Shown here: positions 36,762 to 46,620 of the stretch, piece by piece | Position numbering within the stretch: the stretch's first letter is position 1 | Layout: each line of letters begins with the position of its first letter | DNA from: a virus | Virus record (IMG/VR): IMGVR_UViG_3300037488_001841 | Location: 1 to 64,000 of that record | Direction: 5' to 3' (one strand) | DNA: 64,000 nucleotides | Position numbers and translations under genes: made by a program | Notes under the pieces: model-generated | Told to the model about the DNA's origin: nothing | The model's input: the letters and a program-made list of their open reading frames with translations, nothing else | Databases searched by the model: none

Positions 36762-37934
36762 ATGGAAGAACAAAAATATTATTTTAAAATATCACCTGAA
36801 AATGTTAAACGAGACATTGTGGAAGTTACCTATGTTGAGAATACTGGATATGCGTATAGTGCCGACCCTTGTTGTTCAATTACCTCAGTAACCCCCACTT
36901 CATTAACTGGTTTTACCGGTGTTTATTCGGGTATGTCTCAGATTTTATCGGGAGGAACTAATGGGCAATCATTATTAACGGGATTAACGGTTCCAATCCT
37001 TTTAACGGAGGTGGCAACAGATCTTGGGTATTATTCGGTTTTTGATGGGGCGATATTACAAAAAGAAGTTATTACGAATTTTTTATTTTCGGCAACAACA
37101 AGTAATCCATATACGTTTTATTTCTTTAATACTTCGGATACGGAGTTTAAGAAGTTTTTGTCCGTCTCAACATATACTGTTGATTGGGGTGATGGATCAC
37201 CAATACAAACTGTAACAAGTCCAACACAATATACTCATGTTTACCCTGTTGTTAATCAAACTTTTACAATTACATTAAAGGCAACTTCACCTTGGGGGAT
37301 ATCTATTATAACCAAAACGGTTACGGTACCATTTACTAATGTTCCAATTTTGAACCCTAATGGTGTGGCAACTTTTACTCCTGCTGGTGGTAGTTGGGCA
37401 AATACATCATTTAGTTATGATTACATTTTTTCGGGGGATTCAAATACAGATGTAAATGATTATATAAGTTCTAATTATACTACGGTACCATTTGTGATTA
37501 CGGGATTAACACAATCAAATGTTAATGATTTAAGGGTATATGGTCCAACATATAATTTATTTGCGGGTAAATACAAATTAGGGATACAAGTTACGGGAAC
37601 ATCAGAATCTGTTGGGACTTATTGGGGTCCTGATCCAACAAATACATACACTGCTTATACAATTAATGACATTCTTTACTATGATTACAATGATGGTACA
37701 ACAATATACATTATTGAATCATCAGGATTTACACAAAATGATTTGATATTGTCGGCTATAACCAAGAACGAGGCATTACTTAATGTTATTGATCAACCCG
37801 AAATTCAAACAGATGTGTATGTAGAAAGAGGTAAAAACTCGGCATTAGAATTTGTTGAACGACTTGGTGAGGTAGATAATGTTGGGGATTTAGAAAAATA
37901 TGGATATGGATTTTTTAATGTTGAAAAACAATGA
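36762..37934 (+). CDS. Virion protein with PKD-like domain
   Basis: The 390-residue protein has a near-canonical PKD repeat around residues 128-185: VDWGDGSPIQ, then YTHVYPVVNQTFTITLKAT and ITKTVTV. PKD domains are extracellular beta sandwiches used in adhesins. It begins with a Cys-pair region (SADPCCSITSVTP) resembling part of the fibre at 41907 (NADPCCGG). It sits one base after the preceding gene and before another virion protein, so an outer-baseplate/fibre connector role is likely. Confidence 0.6.
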   Translation: MEEQKYYFKISPENVKRDIVEVTYVENTGYAYSADPCCSITSVTPTSLTGFTGVYSGMSQILSGGTNGQSLLTGLTVPILLTEVATDLGYYSVFDGAILQKEVITNFLFSATTSNPYTFYFFNTSDTEFKKFLSVSTYTVDWGDGSPIQTVTSPTQYTHVYPVVNQTFTITLKATSPWGISIITKTVTVPFTNVPILNPNGVATFTPAGGSWANTSFSYDYIFSGDSNTDVNDYISSNYTTVPFVITGLTQSNVNDLRVYGPTYNLFAGKYKLGIQVTGTSESVGTYWGPDPTNTYTAYTINDILYYDYNDGTTIYIIESSGFTQNDLILSAITKNEALLNVIDQPEIQTDVYVERGKNSALEFVERLGEVDNVGDLEKYGYGFFNVEKQ

Positions 37935-37941
37935 TTTTGAG

Positions 37942-37949
37942 TATTTATA
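37942..37949 (+). promoter_or_regulatory. TATTTATA motif before the 302-residue gene
   Basis: TATTTATA lies just past the stop of the PKD gene, 35 bases before the GTG start at 37985. Confidence 0.45.
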
Positions 37950-37984
37950 TTTAAACGATAAACAAACTTTAAAAACTAATAATT

Positions 37985-38893
37985 GTGGCTACAGGTAATT
38001 ACGGAACAATAAGAAGTGCAGATGTTAGCCCTGATGACGTAGAAATAATTTTAAATTATACACCATCAAGAGACGAGACAGACAATTTCGTACTAACAAA
38101 ATTAAACGCTAGTACGGTATTACGACCATATTTCCACAATGGAACTACTGGTGGTAATGCGAATGTTGAAATACTTGGGGGTTTATATAATCTTAAGTTA
38201 CCTACCGACCAATTCAACCAATTAGGGATATACACACTTTATATTAGACCCGCAGAAATTAGAACTAAAATTCTTGACTGTGGTATTTTATCTGCATTAC
38301 CAAATGTTAAAGGTATTGTTGTGGATATTAATAATGTTCCTGCTAACTTTAGAAACAAATTTATTAATCAAGGTTTAGTAGGTTTTAGAGTTGAGTATTT
38401 GAATTCAGATGGAACAAAAATACCTAATTTCTTTAGGATAATAACCTCATCGTTTTATTGTGAACCTGTGGTTGAAAATTTAACAAACACTAGTCAAAAG
38501 GCGATAAGATATAGATATGTGGAAGCATCAACAAACTTGATTTTTTGTACATTATCCCCATCATCATCACCAACCAATAAACCAAATGCAACACCATTTA
38601 TTGGACAACCCGATCAAAATATAATAATCTCAAATACATTCTTCAACCCAACAACGGTTGAAATTGAAATTGTTGAACACGATATATCAACATTGGCAAT
38701 TGCGTTATACGGTAATCAAACCAAATCTATGGATGATGGTATATACACCATTTACGATAGTGATAACAATATCTACAAACAATACAACCTTTATGAGATT
38801 AGAGATCAATTTAATAATTTATTATATGAGGTAAGACAAGATAGAGGTGATAACATTGATTTTAGTAAAAACTTCTCAAATATAACTTCATAA
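37985..38893 (+). CDS. Virion protein of unknown function (302 aa, GTG start)
   Basis: Not recognised. GTG start following an A-rich context; no nearby ATG keeps the N-terminus. The protein is mainly beta (YTLYIRPAEIRTKILDCGIL) with a C-terminal region of short strands and charged turns (YKQYNLYEIRDQFNNLLYEV). Its stop overlaps the ATG of the gpI/gp7-like gene by one base, so it is probably a wedge-associated protein. Confidence 0.6.
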   Translation: MATGNYGTIRSADVSPDDVEIILNYTPSRDETDNFVLTKLNASTVLRPYFHNGTTGGNANVEILGGLYNLKLPTDQFNQLGIYTLYIRPAEIRTKILDCGILSALPNVKGIVVDINNVPANFRNKFINQGLVGFRVEYLNSDGTKIPNFFRIITSSFYCEPVVENLTNTSQKAIRYRYVEASTNLIFCTLSPSSSPTNKPNATPFIGQPDQNIIISNTFFNPTTVEIEIVEHDISTLAIALYGNQTKSMDDGIYTIYDSDNNIYKQYNLYEIRDQFNNLLYEVRQDRGDNIDFSKNFSNITS

Positions 38894-41800
38894 TGGCGGT
38901 AAATAATTATAAATGTCCTCCTCAGCCTGCCAGCGGTCAAGGCACTTTTTCTGACAACTTAGTTGGTTTACAATTAGTTGATGGGGGAGGTCTTACCCAA
39001 GCGAATTTTGAGTTTACTACAAATATTACTGAAAAACAAAATAGAACATTTTCAATTGGGTCATTTTCTGATCCGATATCCTTAGATAGTTTAAATATTA
39101 ATAGTATTGAGGAATCAAAAAAATTAATTGCCGATAACTTTAGAGTTTATCCTAATTTTGATTTAAGTCAGGTTACTAATTTCACCATGTTTGGTTCTTT
39201 AACAAAAAGGATGTCAACTTCGGTGACTAACATAATAAATTTTTTCCCTGCGGCTTTAGATGTACAAAGTACTCAGCCTAATTTCGTAACTTCTATCACG
39301 GTTCAAAATGCGTCGTATGATAGTGTTGAGGACGAAACATATTTTGAGATACCTATTTCTGTTATTAGAAATCCATTTGGAATTGATTATACGGTTAATG
39401 CAACAAGAAACTTAGAATTAAGAGAAATACCTGTTTCTTATTTAAGAAACTTTACCACACAATATTTAAAGTATTCATTATTCTTTAATGATGTTGAATA
39501 TCCTGTGTCTGATTTTATACCGGCGCAACCAACAGATACAGTATTAAAAATTTATGTTAATGGTAATCCATTTTTAGGTGTTCCAAGTGTTAGTGATAAC
39601 TTTATAATAAGACCAAAACAACTTTATGTTAATAAGGTCTTCAATGAGAATTTAGATCAAGTTGAGAATTTCTTACTTAATAGAAATATCGTCCCTATTT
39701 ATAGTGCGTATTTCCAAGTCCCTAAAGAAAATGAGGATGGGACATATTCTTACAGTCAAGAAGTTGCGATATTTCCATTAGTTGGTACATGGAACTTAGA
39801 TATCGTATCTCCAAGATTTACAAATTATTTAACAAAATTAAATAATATTTCGGAATACATTGATTTATATAAAACAAACTTAATTACAAGATTTTTAACT
39901 GCGGATGCAATCAAAGAGTTTGATACCGCGGACAGAAAAATGGAAAAGGTTTTACAAATCTATGGTAGAAGTTTTGATGAAACAAGAAAATTCATTACGG
40001 CTCTTGCTAATATGAATTCTGTAAATTATAATATTAAAAATGATATACCATCACAATTACTTAAAAATTTAGCACAAACATTAGGTTGGAATATAAATAT
40101 TTCCCCAATAACTAATGATCAATTATTAAGTTCTGTGTTTAGTGATGGTAGTAATGCTTTTACGGGGTTACCTCAAGGACAAACACCTGAGGAGTTAAAC
40201 TACCAATATTTTAGAAACTTAATATTAAATTCCGCCTTTTTATTCAAATCAAAAGGTACGAGAAAGTCAATTGAAATTTTATTAAGAATGGTTGGGGCTC
40301 CTGAAGCATTAACCGAATTTAACGAACACGTATATGTTGCGGATCAAAAAATCAATTTAAGACAATTTGGAATACAATACGCTCAAATATCGGGAGGAAC
40401 TTATTCCCAAGAATTACCCGTTTTAGATACGAATGATTTGTTTTCTATAATGGGTGTTCAGTACACAGGGTTTACAACAACAACCATCACACAAGATGTG
40501 TCATTAACGATAAATGATTATCCTATTGATAGTTTTGGTTACCCAAGTATGCCTGTCCCAACAGACACATACTTCTTCCAAATTGGTGGAGGTTGGTTTG
40601 AGTCAACACCACAACATAGGATGCCGGCTCAAGCGGATTTAACAAATAGTGTGTTTACGGGAGCAAATCCAAACTATCAAACAAAATTACTTCCGTTTAA
40701 TTATGGTCAGGAATACTTAGAAAGATATCGTAGTTTCCCTTACATGGATTTAGGGTTTAATCTTCGAAAAACGGTGGATAATAAGAAAAGTTGGACTGAT
40801 AATGAGAAGTATTTAAGAAAGAATTTTGATGGGAACTTTAATGCTTATTATGGGGTTTCTGATGATAGGTTAGTTATAAATGTAAAAAATGTTGATCTTT
40901 TTATGAATCCGGCTCAAGGGTTGGTTTATGATGTGTGGACAATGTCAAGAAGATATAATTATCCGATACCTGAAGAAGGTTTGTTCTATGTGGATCCAAC
41001 TTACTGTAATCCATATCCAAATATTGAATACCCAAATAGAGGTGGTATAGATTGGACTGTAATTGTACCTAAACCAAAACAAAAAACATTCTTTGAGTTT
41101 GCTCAAACTTTTTGGAAGAATATGATTAATGTTAGGAATAGACAGTTTATGACCGACGGTAAAACTAGTGGGTATCCAACATTATCCTCAATATATTGGA
41201 AATATTTAGAATCTGAACAAGCAATTAATGTTCGTAATGACAACTTCAATTATCAAACAATGATTGATTATGTTGATGGAATGGGAGATTATTGGATTAG
41301 ATTGGTAGAACAAATGATTCCGGCGACAACAATATGGAATACCGGTGTTAAATATGAGAATTCAATTTTCCATAGACAAAAATTTGTATGGAGAAGACAA
41401 CGAGGATGTGAAATTATTCCTGTTCCTTGTAAACCTTGTAAGTTAATTACTCAAATATTCTCATATGACTGTCCTGTACAAGAAACTGTTGTTGGTTTAT
41501 ATCCTTGGGATACAAACCCATCAATAACTTCATTTGGGGCTCTTTTAGGTAGTTCATTAACCACATATGGAAATGCCAATAATGTGAATATTAATAATGA
41601 TTGTTTATTGAATACATTAGAAAGTGATTGGTATATTGATATTAGAATCGATGGTACTCCGATCTTAATTTATGAATTCTTCAATGGGGTAGGATACTCA
41701 AATCCTGCTTTAAGTGCTCCAACGGCGAATGATTGGCTTAACGGATTATATGATGCTTTAGTTGGTTTACTTGATTATGGTTTAGATTATATTATTGATA

Positions 41801-41910
41801 CCACTAATCAAACCATAACAATTTATAATAATAATTGTTTACCGATAAATAAAACCCAAAATTTTGAAATAAATGTGGGTATAAACTTTGATATACTATG
41901 TAATCCGTGA
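38893..41910 (+). CDS. Baseplate wedge protein, gp7/gpI-like
   Basis: The 1005-residue protein has a central section typical of tail-protein-I/gp7 wedge proteins: YFRNLILNSAFLFKSKGT, then RKSIEILLRMVGAPEALTEF, followed by TQTFWKNMINVRNRQF-like and WIRLVEQMIPATTIW segments. T4 gp7 is 1032 residues. It binds gp6 in the wedge. A C-terminal ~130-residue domain (after RQRGCEIIPVPCKPC) ends in INFDILCNP and resembles a domain in the middle of the next protein (43620-44060), perhaps a shared docking unit. GTG start of the fibre gene overlaps its stop by four bases. Confidence 0.75.
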   Translation: MAVNNYKCPPQPASGQGTFSDNLVGLQLVDGGGLTQANFEFTTNITEKQNRTFSIGSFSDPISLDSLNINSIEESKKLIADNFRVYPNFDLSQVTNFTMFGSLTKRMSTSVTNIINFFPAALDVQSTQPNFVTSITVQNASYDSVEDETYFEIPISVIRNPFGIDYTVNATRNLELREIPVSYLRNFTTQYLKYSLFFNDVEYPVSDFIPAQPTDTVLKIYVNGNPFLGVPSVSDNFIIRPKQLYVNKVFNENLDQVENFLLNRNIVPIYSAYFQVPKENEDGTYSYSQEVAIFPLVGTWNLDIVSPRFTNYLTKLNNISEYIDLYKTNLITRFLTADAIKEFDTADRKMEKVLQIYGRSFDETRKFITALANMNSVNYNIKNDIPSQLLKNLAQTLGWNINISPITNDQLLSSVFSDGSNAFTGLPQGQTPEELNYQYFRNLILNSAFLFKSKGTRKSIEILLRMVGAPEALTEFNEHVYVADQKINLRQFGIQYAQISGGTYSQELPVLDTNDLFSIMGVQYTGFTTTTITQDVSLTINDYPIDSFGYPSMPVPTDTYFFQIGGGWFESTPQHRMPAQADLTNSVFTGANPNYQTKLLPFNYGQEYLERYRSFPYMDLGFNLRKTVDNKKSWTDNEKYLRKNFDGNFNAYYGVSDDRLVINVKNVDLFMNPAQGLVYDVWTMSRRYNYPIPEEGLFYVDPTYCNPYPNIEYPNRGGIDWTVIVPKPKQKTFFEFAQTFWKNMINVRNRQFMTDGKTSGYPTLSSIYWKYLESEQAINVRNDNFNYQTMIDYVDGMGDYWIRLVEQMIPATTIWNTGVKYENSIFHRQKFVWRRQRGCEIIPVPCKPCKLITQIFSYDCPVQETVVGLYPWDTNPSITSFGALLGSSLTTYGNANNVNINNDCLLNTLESDWYIDIRIDGTPILIYEFFNGVGYSNPALSAPTANDWLNGLYDALVGLLDYGLDYIIDTTNQTITIYNNNCLPINKTQNFEINVGINFDILCNP

Positions 41911-44900
41911 GTTGTGGACAAATACTATATAACCTTTATATAACCGGCGATTGTACTAATACAAACGTTGGGGAAATTTACGTTGAAATAACGGGAGGTA
42001 CGTCTCCGTATACTGTTTATGAGGTTACATCAACAGGATTATTACCAACATCGGCGGCAACAACCACATATTATTATAGTGGTCTTTCTGCTGATACCTA
42101 TGTTTTGGCGATACAAGATTCTTGTATTTCTGGAGTGACTACCGAATATCTTAATATACCGATATCTTCGGGAACTTCAATAAGTGTTGAATCCTCAACA
42201 AATACAATATGTGGTGTTGATAATGGTGAAATTACTTTTGGGTTTACTCCTTTTTATGGTTATGGTGAAGGTCTATTATACGAAACAACAAATGGTTATA
42301 TAACCAGTGGATCAACAGGAACCAGCGGGTTAACATTTTCAAATTTATCAGGGGGTACTTATTATATTATTGGTGATAATGGAGCTGGTTGTACAGGATC
42401 AAGTGCTAGTGTTATTATTTTAACCTCAACAACATTAGATTATGGTTTTTATGTTGTTGATGATGCTAGTTGTAATGTGGCAAGTGGGTCAGGTAAAATA
42501 TTTGTGACAGGTCAAACAGGTATTGGACCATATACTTACATTTGGAGTAATGGTCAAACAGGGTCTACCGCAACAGGGTTAACAATAGGGTTTTACGACG
42601 TAACCGTAACCGATTCAACGGGATGTTCTGCAACTAGTGGGACATCGGTTAATAATGTACCACCAATTGGAATTGCATCATTTACCACAACGGGAAGTAC
42701 TTGTTTTAATAGTGATGGGGCGGTTGAAGTAACGGTAACTGGTGGTACGGCTCCGTTTTTTTTCTCAGGATCCAACGGGGATACAATAATAACGTTTGGT
42801 AATTCATACACGTTTGAAAATTTACCTTCAGGTACATTAACGGTAACAGTTAAAGATGCTGGTTTGTGTAGTGATACCCAATCGGTATCGTTAATAACTC
42901 CTAATGGATTTGCGGTATCTTCAATATCTTCAACTAATTCAATTTGTGGAAGTAATGGGTCAATTAATATTTTAGTTAATACGGGGTCTCCAACGGGAAC
43001 ATTTACGTATACTATATTGGATTCTTCGGGAAATACTGTTAACACAATTACGGTAGGTACTAATGCGACATTTAATAATTTACCTTCAGATACATATACA
43101 ATATTAATTGATAATAATTCGGGTTGTGTTTATACAGGATCAACAACTATTACAAATGTTAATTTATTTACAATAACTGCGGTAACAACTAATACAACTT
43201 GTGGGTTAAATAATGGGTCTATTCAGATCTTAACTACCACGGGAGGAACTTTACCTTATAGTTATCAAATAACTGGATATGCGGTTTCACCTATTAATAG
43301 TTATAATAACTTACCTTCAGGATTTTATACGGTTACTGTTACTGATGCAAATGGGTGTTCTCAGGTGACTACAACATATGTTGGGACATCAAGTTCGGTA
43401 TTCTGTAATTTATATACAATACAACCGGTTAATGGTAATGATGGTGAAATAACCGCATTTGTTAGTAGTGGTACTCCTCCTTTTACGTATAATTGGAGTC
43501 CAAATGTTAATTCCCAAACTGGTGATACTGTTACAAATTTAAGTGCGGGAACATATACATTACAAGTTGTGGATGATCTTGGATGTGTCACAACTAAAAG
43601 TGTTATCTTACAGGGGACTATTCTTTTAGGTGATTATCAAGTTTATAATATTAGCGATACTAATTTTGTTGATAGTGGAGTTGATGGTAGAAGGGGAATA
43701 GGTCAAATGTATAATGAAGGATTTTTTGATCTAACTGATAATGATACAAATTGTATTGTTAATAGTGGTCAATTTATAATAGAAACAATTGTTAATGGTG
43801 AGGTTAAACAAAATTTATTTTATACCTCAACAGGAATATACGATTACCCTACAGATACTGAATGGACTAATATTGTTAAAAGTACTTTGTTAAGTTATCC
43901 TGATATTGGTGAGGTTGATATTGATATTACTAAAAATAAAATGACAATTGTTAATGATTGTAAAGATATTAACAAAAGTTGTGTTCAAACAAAATTTAAC
44001 ACATTAGCAGATGCTAAAGTGATAGTTAATTTAATAATTAATTATGATATTTCTTGTGTTCAATGTGATCTACCGGTAATTACTCCTACCCCGACGCCAA
44101 CTAACACTGTGACACCAACAAACACACCAACTAACACTGTGACACCAACAAACACACCAACAAATACATTAACACCAACAAACACATTAACACCAGGGTT
44201 ATCACCAACAAGTACTCCGACAATGACAATGACTAACACGGTTACATCAACTCCGACTATAACACCTACGAATACAAATACCGCAACTCCGACTATAACA
44301 CCTACAAATACAATTACGCCAACAAATACAACAACGCCAACAAATACCAAAACTCCAACCTCAACCGCAAGTAATACTCCAACGCCAACAAATACAATTA
44401 CGCCAACAAATACAATTACGACAACAAATACTGAAACGCCAACACAAACACCAACTAATACCATAACACCTACAAACACCGAAACACCAACACAAACACC
44501 AACAAATACAAATACACCAACAAATACGGAAACTCCAACCAATACGCCAACGACAACAAACACCGAGACGCCTACAAATACACCAACAAATACAATGACA
44601 TCTACCCCAGCTGCGACCCCAAATAATAGTCCAACTGCTACTTCAATCCCAACAACAACTCCAACCCCAACAAACACTGAAACACCTACAAATACGCCAA
44701 CAAATACCATAACTCCAACTAACACTGAAACGCCAACAACAACTCCAACACCTACAAATACGCCAACAAATACTATAACACCAACTAACACTGAAACGCC
44801 AACACAAACACCAACACCTACTGTAACTCCAACTAACACTATAACTCCAACAAACACCATAACACCAACAAACACTGAAACACCTACAAATACGCCAACA

Positions 44901-45512
44901 AATACTCCAACTCCAACAAGAACTCCTACACCAACAACAGATTATATTTTTGCAAATGCGGATCCTTGTTGTGGAGGACCAACACAAGTGATGTATTTAC
45001 CAAGTGTTTACCAAAACCTTTCAATCTTATATATTGTGGGAGCAACAAATGGACAATGTTATACGATTGGTGGACCAACAACTGGCCCGGCAAATATAAC
45101 TTGGGATGGTAATCTACCATATGGTGAAGATGATTGTAACGCTTGTCCATACTTATGTCTTACACCAACACCAACAAATACCATAACTCCAACAAACACT
45201 GAAACACCTACAAATACGCCAACAAATACCATAACTCCAACTAACACTGAAACACCAACTAATACACCAACACCAACTCAAACTCCACCAACTCCTGTGA
45301 GTTGTAAACAAGGATCTATCCCTGAATTTACACCATATAGTTTCTATGATTGTTGTGGTATTCTACAAACAGGAACCACTAACGGAACAACGGCATTTGA
45401 TTGCTATGATTCAAATCAACCATACTCAGGTATCTCAGGTGGAAGTGATTGTGCGTCACCACCTTCATGTACCGTAACACCTACACCAACGAATACTCCA
45501 ACCCCAAAATAA
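41907..45512 (+). CDS. Tail fibre/adhesin with SprB-like repeats and Thr/Pro stalk
   Basis: The 1201-residue protein starts at GTG overlapping the upstream stop. Residues 1-575 hold about seven repeats of ~75-85 residues with the pattern C...G.I...V.GG..PY.Y....L..G.Y.VTV.D..GC, as in SprB repeats of gliding-motility adhesins. Next comes a domain also seen at the end of the preceding protein. Then about 280 residues (44080-44940) of TPTNT-type low complexity form a long stalk, followed by Cys-pair modules ([26 protein letters not shown]) separated by more Thr/Pro linkers. The Thr/Pro content suggests O-glycosylation; the next gene is a glycosyltransferase. It is probably the main receptor-binding fibre. 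Confidence 0.78.
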   Translation: MSCGQILYNLYITGDCTNTNVGEIYVEITGGTSPYTVYEVTSTGLLPTSAATTTYYYSGLSADTYVLAIQDSCISGVTTEYLNIPISSGTSISVESSTNTICGVDNGEITFGFTPFYGYGEGLLYETTNGYITSGSTGTSGLTFSNLSGGTYYIIGDNGAGCTGSSASVIILTSTTLDYGFYVVDDASCNVASGSGKIFVTGQTGIGPYTYIWSNGQTGSTATGLTIGFYDVTVTDSTGCSATSGTSVNNVPPIGIASFTTTGSTCFNSDGAVEVTVTGGTAPFFFSGSNGDTIITFGNSYTFENLPSGTLTVTVKDAGLCSDTQSVSLITPNGFAVSSISSTNSICGSNGSINILVNTGSPTGTFTYTILDSSGNTVNTITVGTNATFNNLPSDTYTILIDNNSGCVYTGSTTITNVNLFTITAVTTNTTCGLNNGSIQILTTTGGTLPYSYQITGYAVSPINSYNNLPSGFYTVTVTDANGCSQVTTTYVGTSSSVFCNLYTIQPVNGNDGEITAFVSSGTPPFTYNWSPNVNSQTGDTVTNLSAGTYTLQVVDDLGCVTTKSVILQGTILLGDYQVYNISDTNFVDSGVDGRRGIGQMYNEGFFDLTDNDTNCIVNSGQFIIETIVNGEVKQNLFYTSTGIYDYPTDTEWTNIVKSTLLSYPDIGEVDIDITKNKMTIVNDCKDINKSCVQTKFNTLADAKVIVNLIINYDISCVQCDLPVITPTPTPTNTVTPTNTPTNTVTPTNTPTNTLTPTNTLTPGLSPTSTPTMTMTNTVTSTPTITPTNTNTATPTITPTNTITPTNTTTPTNTKTPTSTASNTPTPTNTITPTNTITTTNTETPTQTPTNTITPTNTETPTQTPTNTNTPTNTETPTNTPTTTNTETPTNTPTNTMTSTPAATPNNSPTATSIPTTTPTPTNTETPTNTPTNTITPTNTETPTTTPTPTNTPTNTITPTNTETPTQTPTPTVTPTNTITPTNTITPTNTETPTNTPTNTPTPTRTPTPTTDYIFANADPCCGGPTQVMYLPSVYQNLSILYIVGATNGQCYTIGGPTTGPANITWDGNLPYGEDDCNACPYLCLTPTPTNTITPTNTETPTNTPTNTITPTNTETPTNTPTPTQTPPTPVSCKQGSIPEFTPYSFYDCCGILQTGTTNGTTAFDCYDSNQPYSGISGGSDCASPPSCTVTPTPTNTPTPK
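44080..44940 (+). repeat. Degenerate Thr-Pro-Thr-Asn-Thr coding repeat (stalk)
   Basis: Roughly 860 bases of imperfect repeats built on ACN-CCN-ACN-AAY-ACN codons, coding (T-P-T-N-T/E)n. Codon choice varies between copies, so this is not a recent simple duplication; many shared 12-18-mers remain. The opposite strand carries a long Val/Gly/Phe-rich reading frame that is only its shadow. Confidence 0.85.
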
Positions 45513-45611
45513 TAAGAGAATTGGGTAACACTATATAACAAGAACTAAACCATACTTAATTCCAAAGTGGATAAAATACACTTTTAAAAAATAATAAGTA
45601 TCTTTTAAGTT

Positions 45612-46592
45612 ATGAAAGATATAATTTTTGTTACGGCACAACCTGATGTTCCTTATTTTCATTGGCAGGTTAAATTATATACACATAATTTCATTGAGAT
45701 GGGTATTGAACCATGTCAAATTCACGTCATTTTTGGATTAACAAATGGTCAAAAAGAACCTTCTAAAGGTGCTTTAGAATTATGTGATTATGGTTTTAAT
45801 GTTCATTTTTATTATGATGATAGAATTGGTAAAAATTACATACCAAGTATAAAACCATATTTAATATCAAGATGGTTATATGAACATCCACAATATGGTA
45901 AAGTATTTTTCTTACACGATGCTGATATAATTTTTAGGGAATTACCTGATTTTGATAAATTAATGTCTGATAACGTTTGTTATTTATCTGATACAATTGG
46001 TTATATTGGATACAATTACATTATGGATTGTTGTAAAAGATATGAGAATGTTCACCCAAAATCAGAAAAAGGTCAATTGTTAAGTGAAATGGCTGGTATT
46101 GTTGGATTAGATGTTGATACAATTAAAAATAATCAAGAAAGTTCGGGAGGTGGTCAATATCTCTTAAAAAATATGACATACGATCTTTGGGAAAAAATAT
46201 ACTTAGATTGTGTTCCTCTTTATAAACAAATGCATGATTACCATAAAAGACATCCAATAAGTCCTGGTGAAATACAATTTTGGACTGCGGAAATGTGGTC
46301 TTTATTGTGGAATTTATGGTTACATAATTATGAGACCAAAGTGGTTGATGATTTAAATTTTTCTTGGGCTACAGATGATATTAAAATATATGAAGAAAGA
46401 CCAATATTACACATGGCTGGTGTTACAGATAATTTAAGAGGAACTAAATTTTATAAGGGGGAATATATAAATGTTGATCCAATAGAAAAGTTGAAAGAGA
46501 ACCCATTACATTTTGATTACATTGAAAAGAATAGTACGACAATAAAATATATTGAAGTAATGAAATCATTTATTCAAAAAACAATAAATTGA
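45612..46592 (+). CDS. Glycosyltransferase, GT-A-like, possible peptidyl O-glycosyltransferase
   Basis: The 326-residue soluble protein begins KDIIFVTAQPDVPYFHWQV. The segment from YIPSIKPYLISRWLYEHPQY to VFFLHDADIIFRELPDF places D103-A-D105 as the DxD metal/sugar-nucleotide motif. The 'KPY...WL' then 'DxD.IF' order recalls the hydroxyproline arabinosyl- and serine galactosyltransferase families of plants and related microbial proteins. Later SGGGQYLLKN and HMAGV segments fit the same fold. It sits alone between the Thr/Pro stalk fibre and another Cys/Thr-rich fibre, with short gaps both sides. Inference: it glycosylates Thr-rich fibre linkers; a host-surface or nucleotide target is the alternative. 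Confidence 0.7.
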   Translation: MKDIIFVTAQPDVPYFHWQVKLYTHNFIEMGIEPCQIHVIFGLTNGQKEPSKGALELCDYGFNVHFYYDDRIGKNYIPSIKPYLISRWLYEHPQYGKVFFLHDADIIFRELPDFDKLMSDNVCYLSDTIGYIGYNYIMDCCKRYENVHPKSEKGQLLSEMAGIVGLDVDTIKNNQESSGGGQYLLKNMTYDLWEKIYLDCVPLYKQMHDYHKRHPISPGEIQFWTAEMWSLLWNLWLHNYETKVVDDLNFSWATDDIKIYEERPILHMAGVTDNLRGTKFYKGEYINVDPIEKLKENPLHFDYIEKNSTTIKYIEVMKSFIQKTIN

Positions 46593-46593
46593 T

Positions 46594-46602
46594 TATTTAT
46601 AT
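46594..46602 (+). promoter_or_regulatory. TATTTATA motif before fibre gene at 46621
   Basis: TATTTATAT starts one base past the glycosyltransferase stop and ends 18 bases before the ATG. Confidence 0.42.
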
Positions 46603-46620
46603 ATTAAACAAATAACTTAA

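Noticed and set aside
44060-44875. Long - strand frame rich in Val/Gly/Phe opposite the Thr/Pro stalk
   Set aside because: It is the mirror of ACN/CCN-rich coding; it lacks start signals and its repeats follow the + strand protein pattern exactly.
44080-44940. Possible CRISPR-like repeat array
   Set aside because: The repeat is in frame, degenerate at third positions and codes a stalk; there are no spacers.
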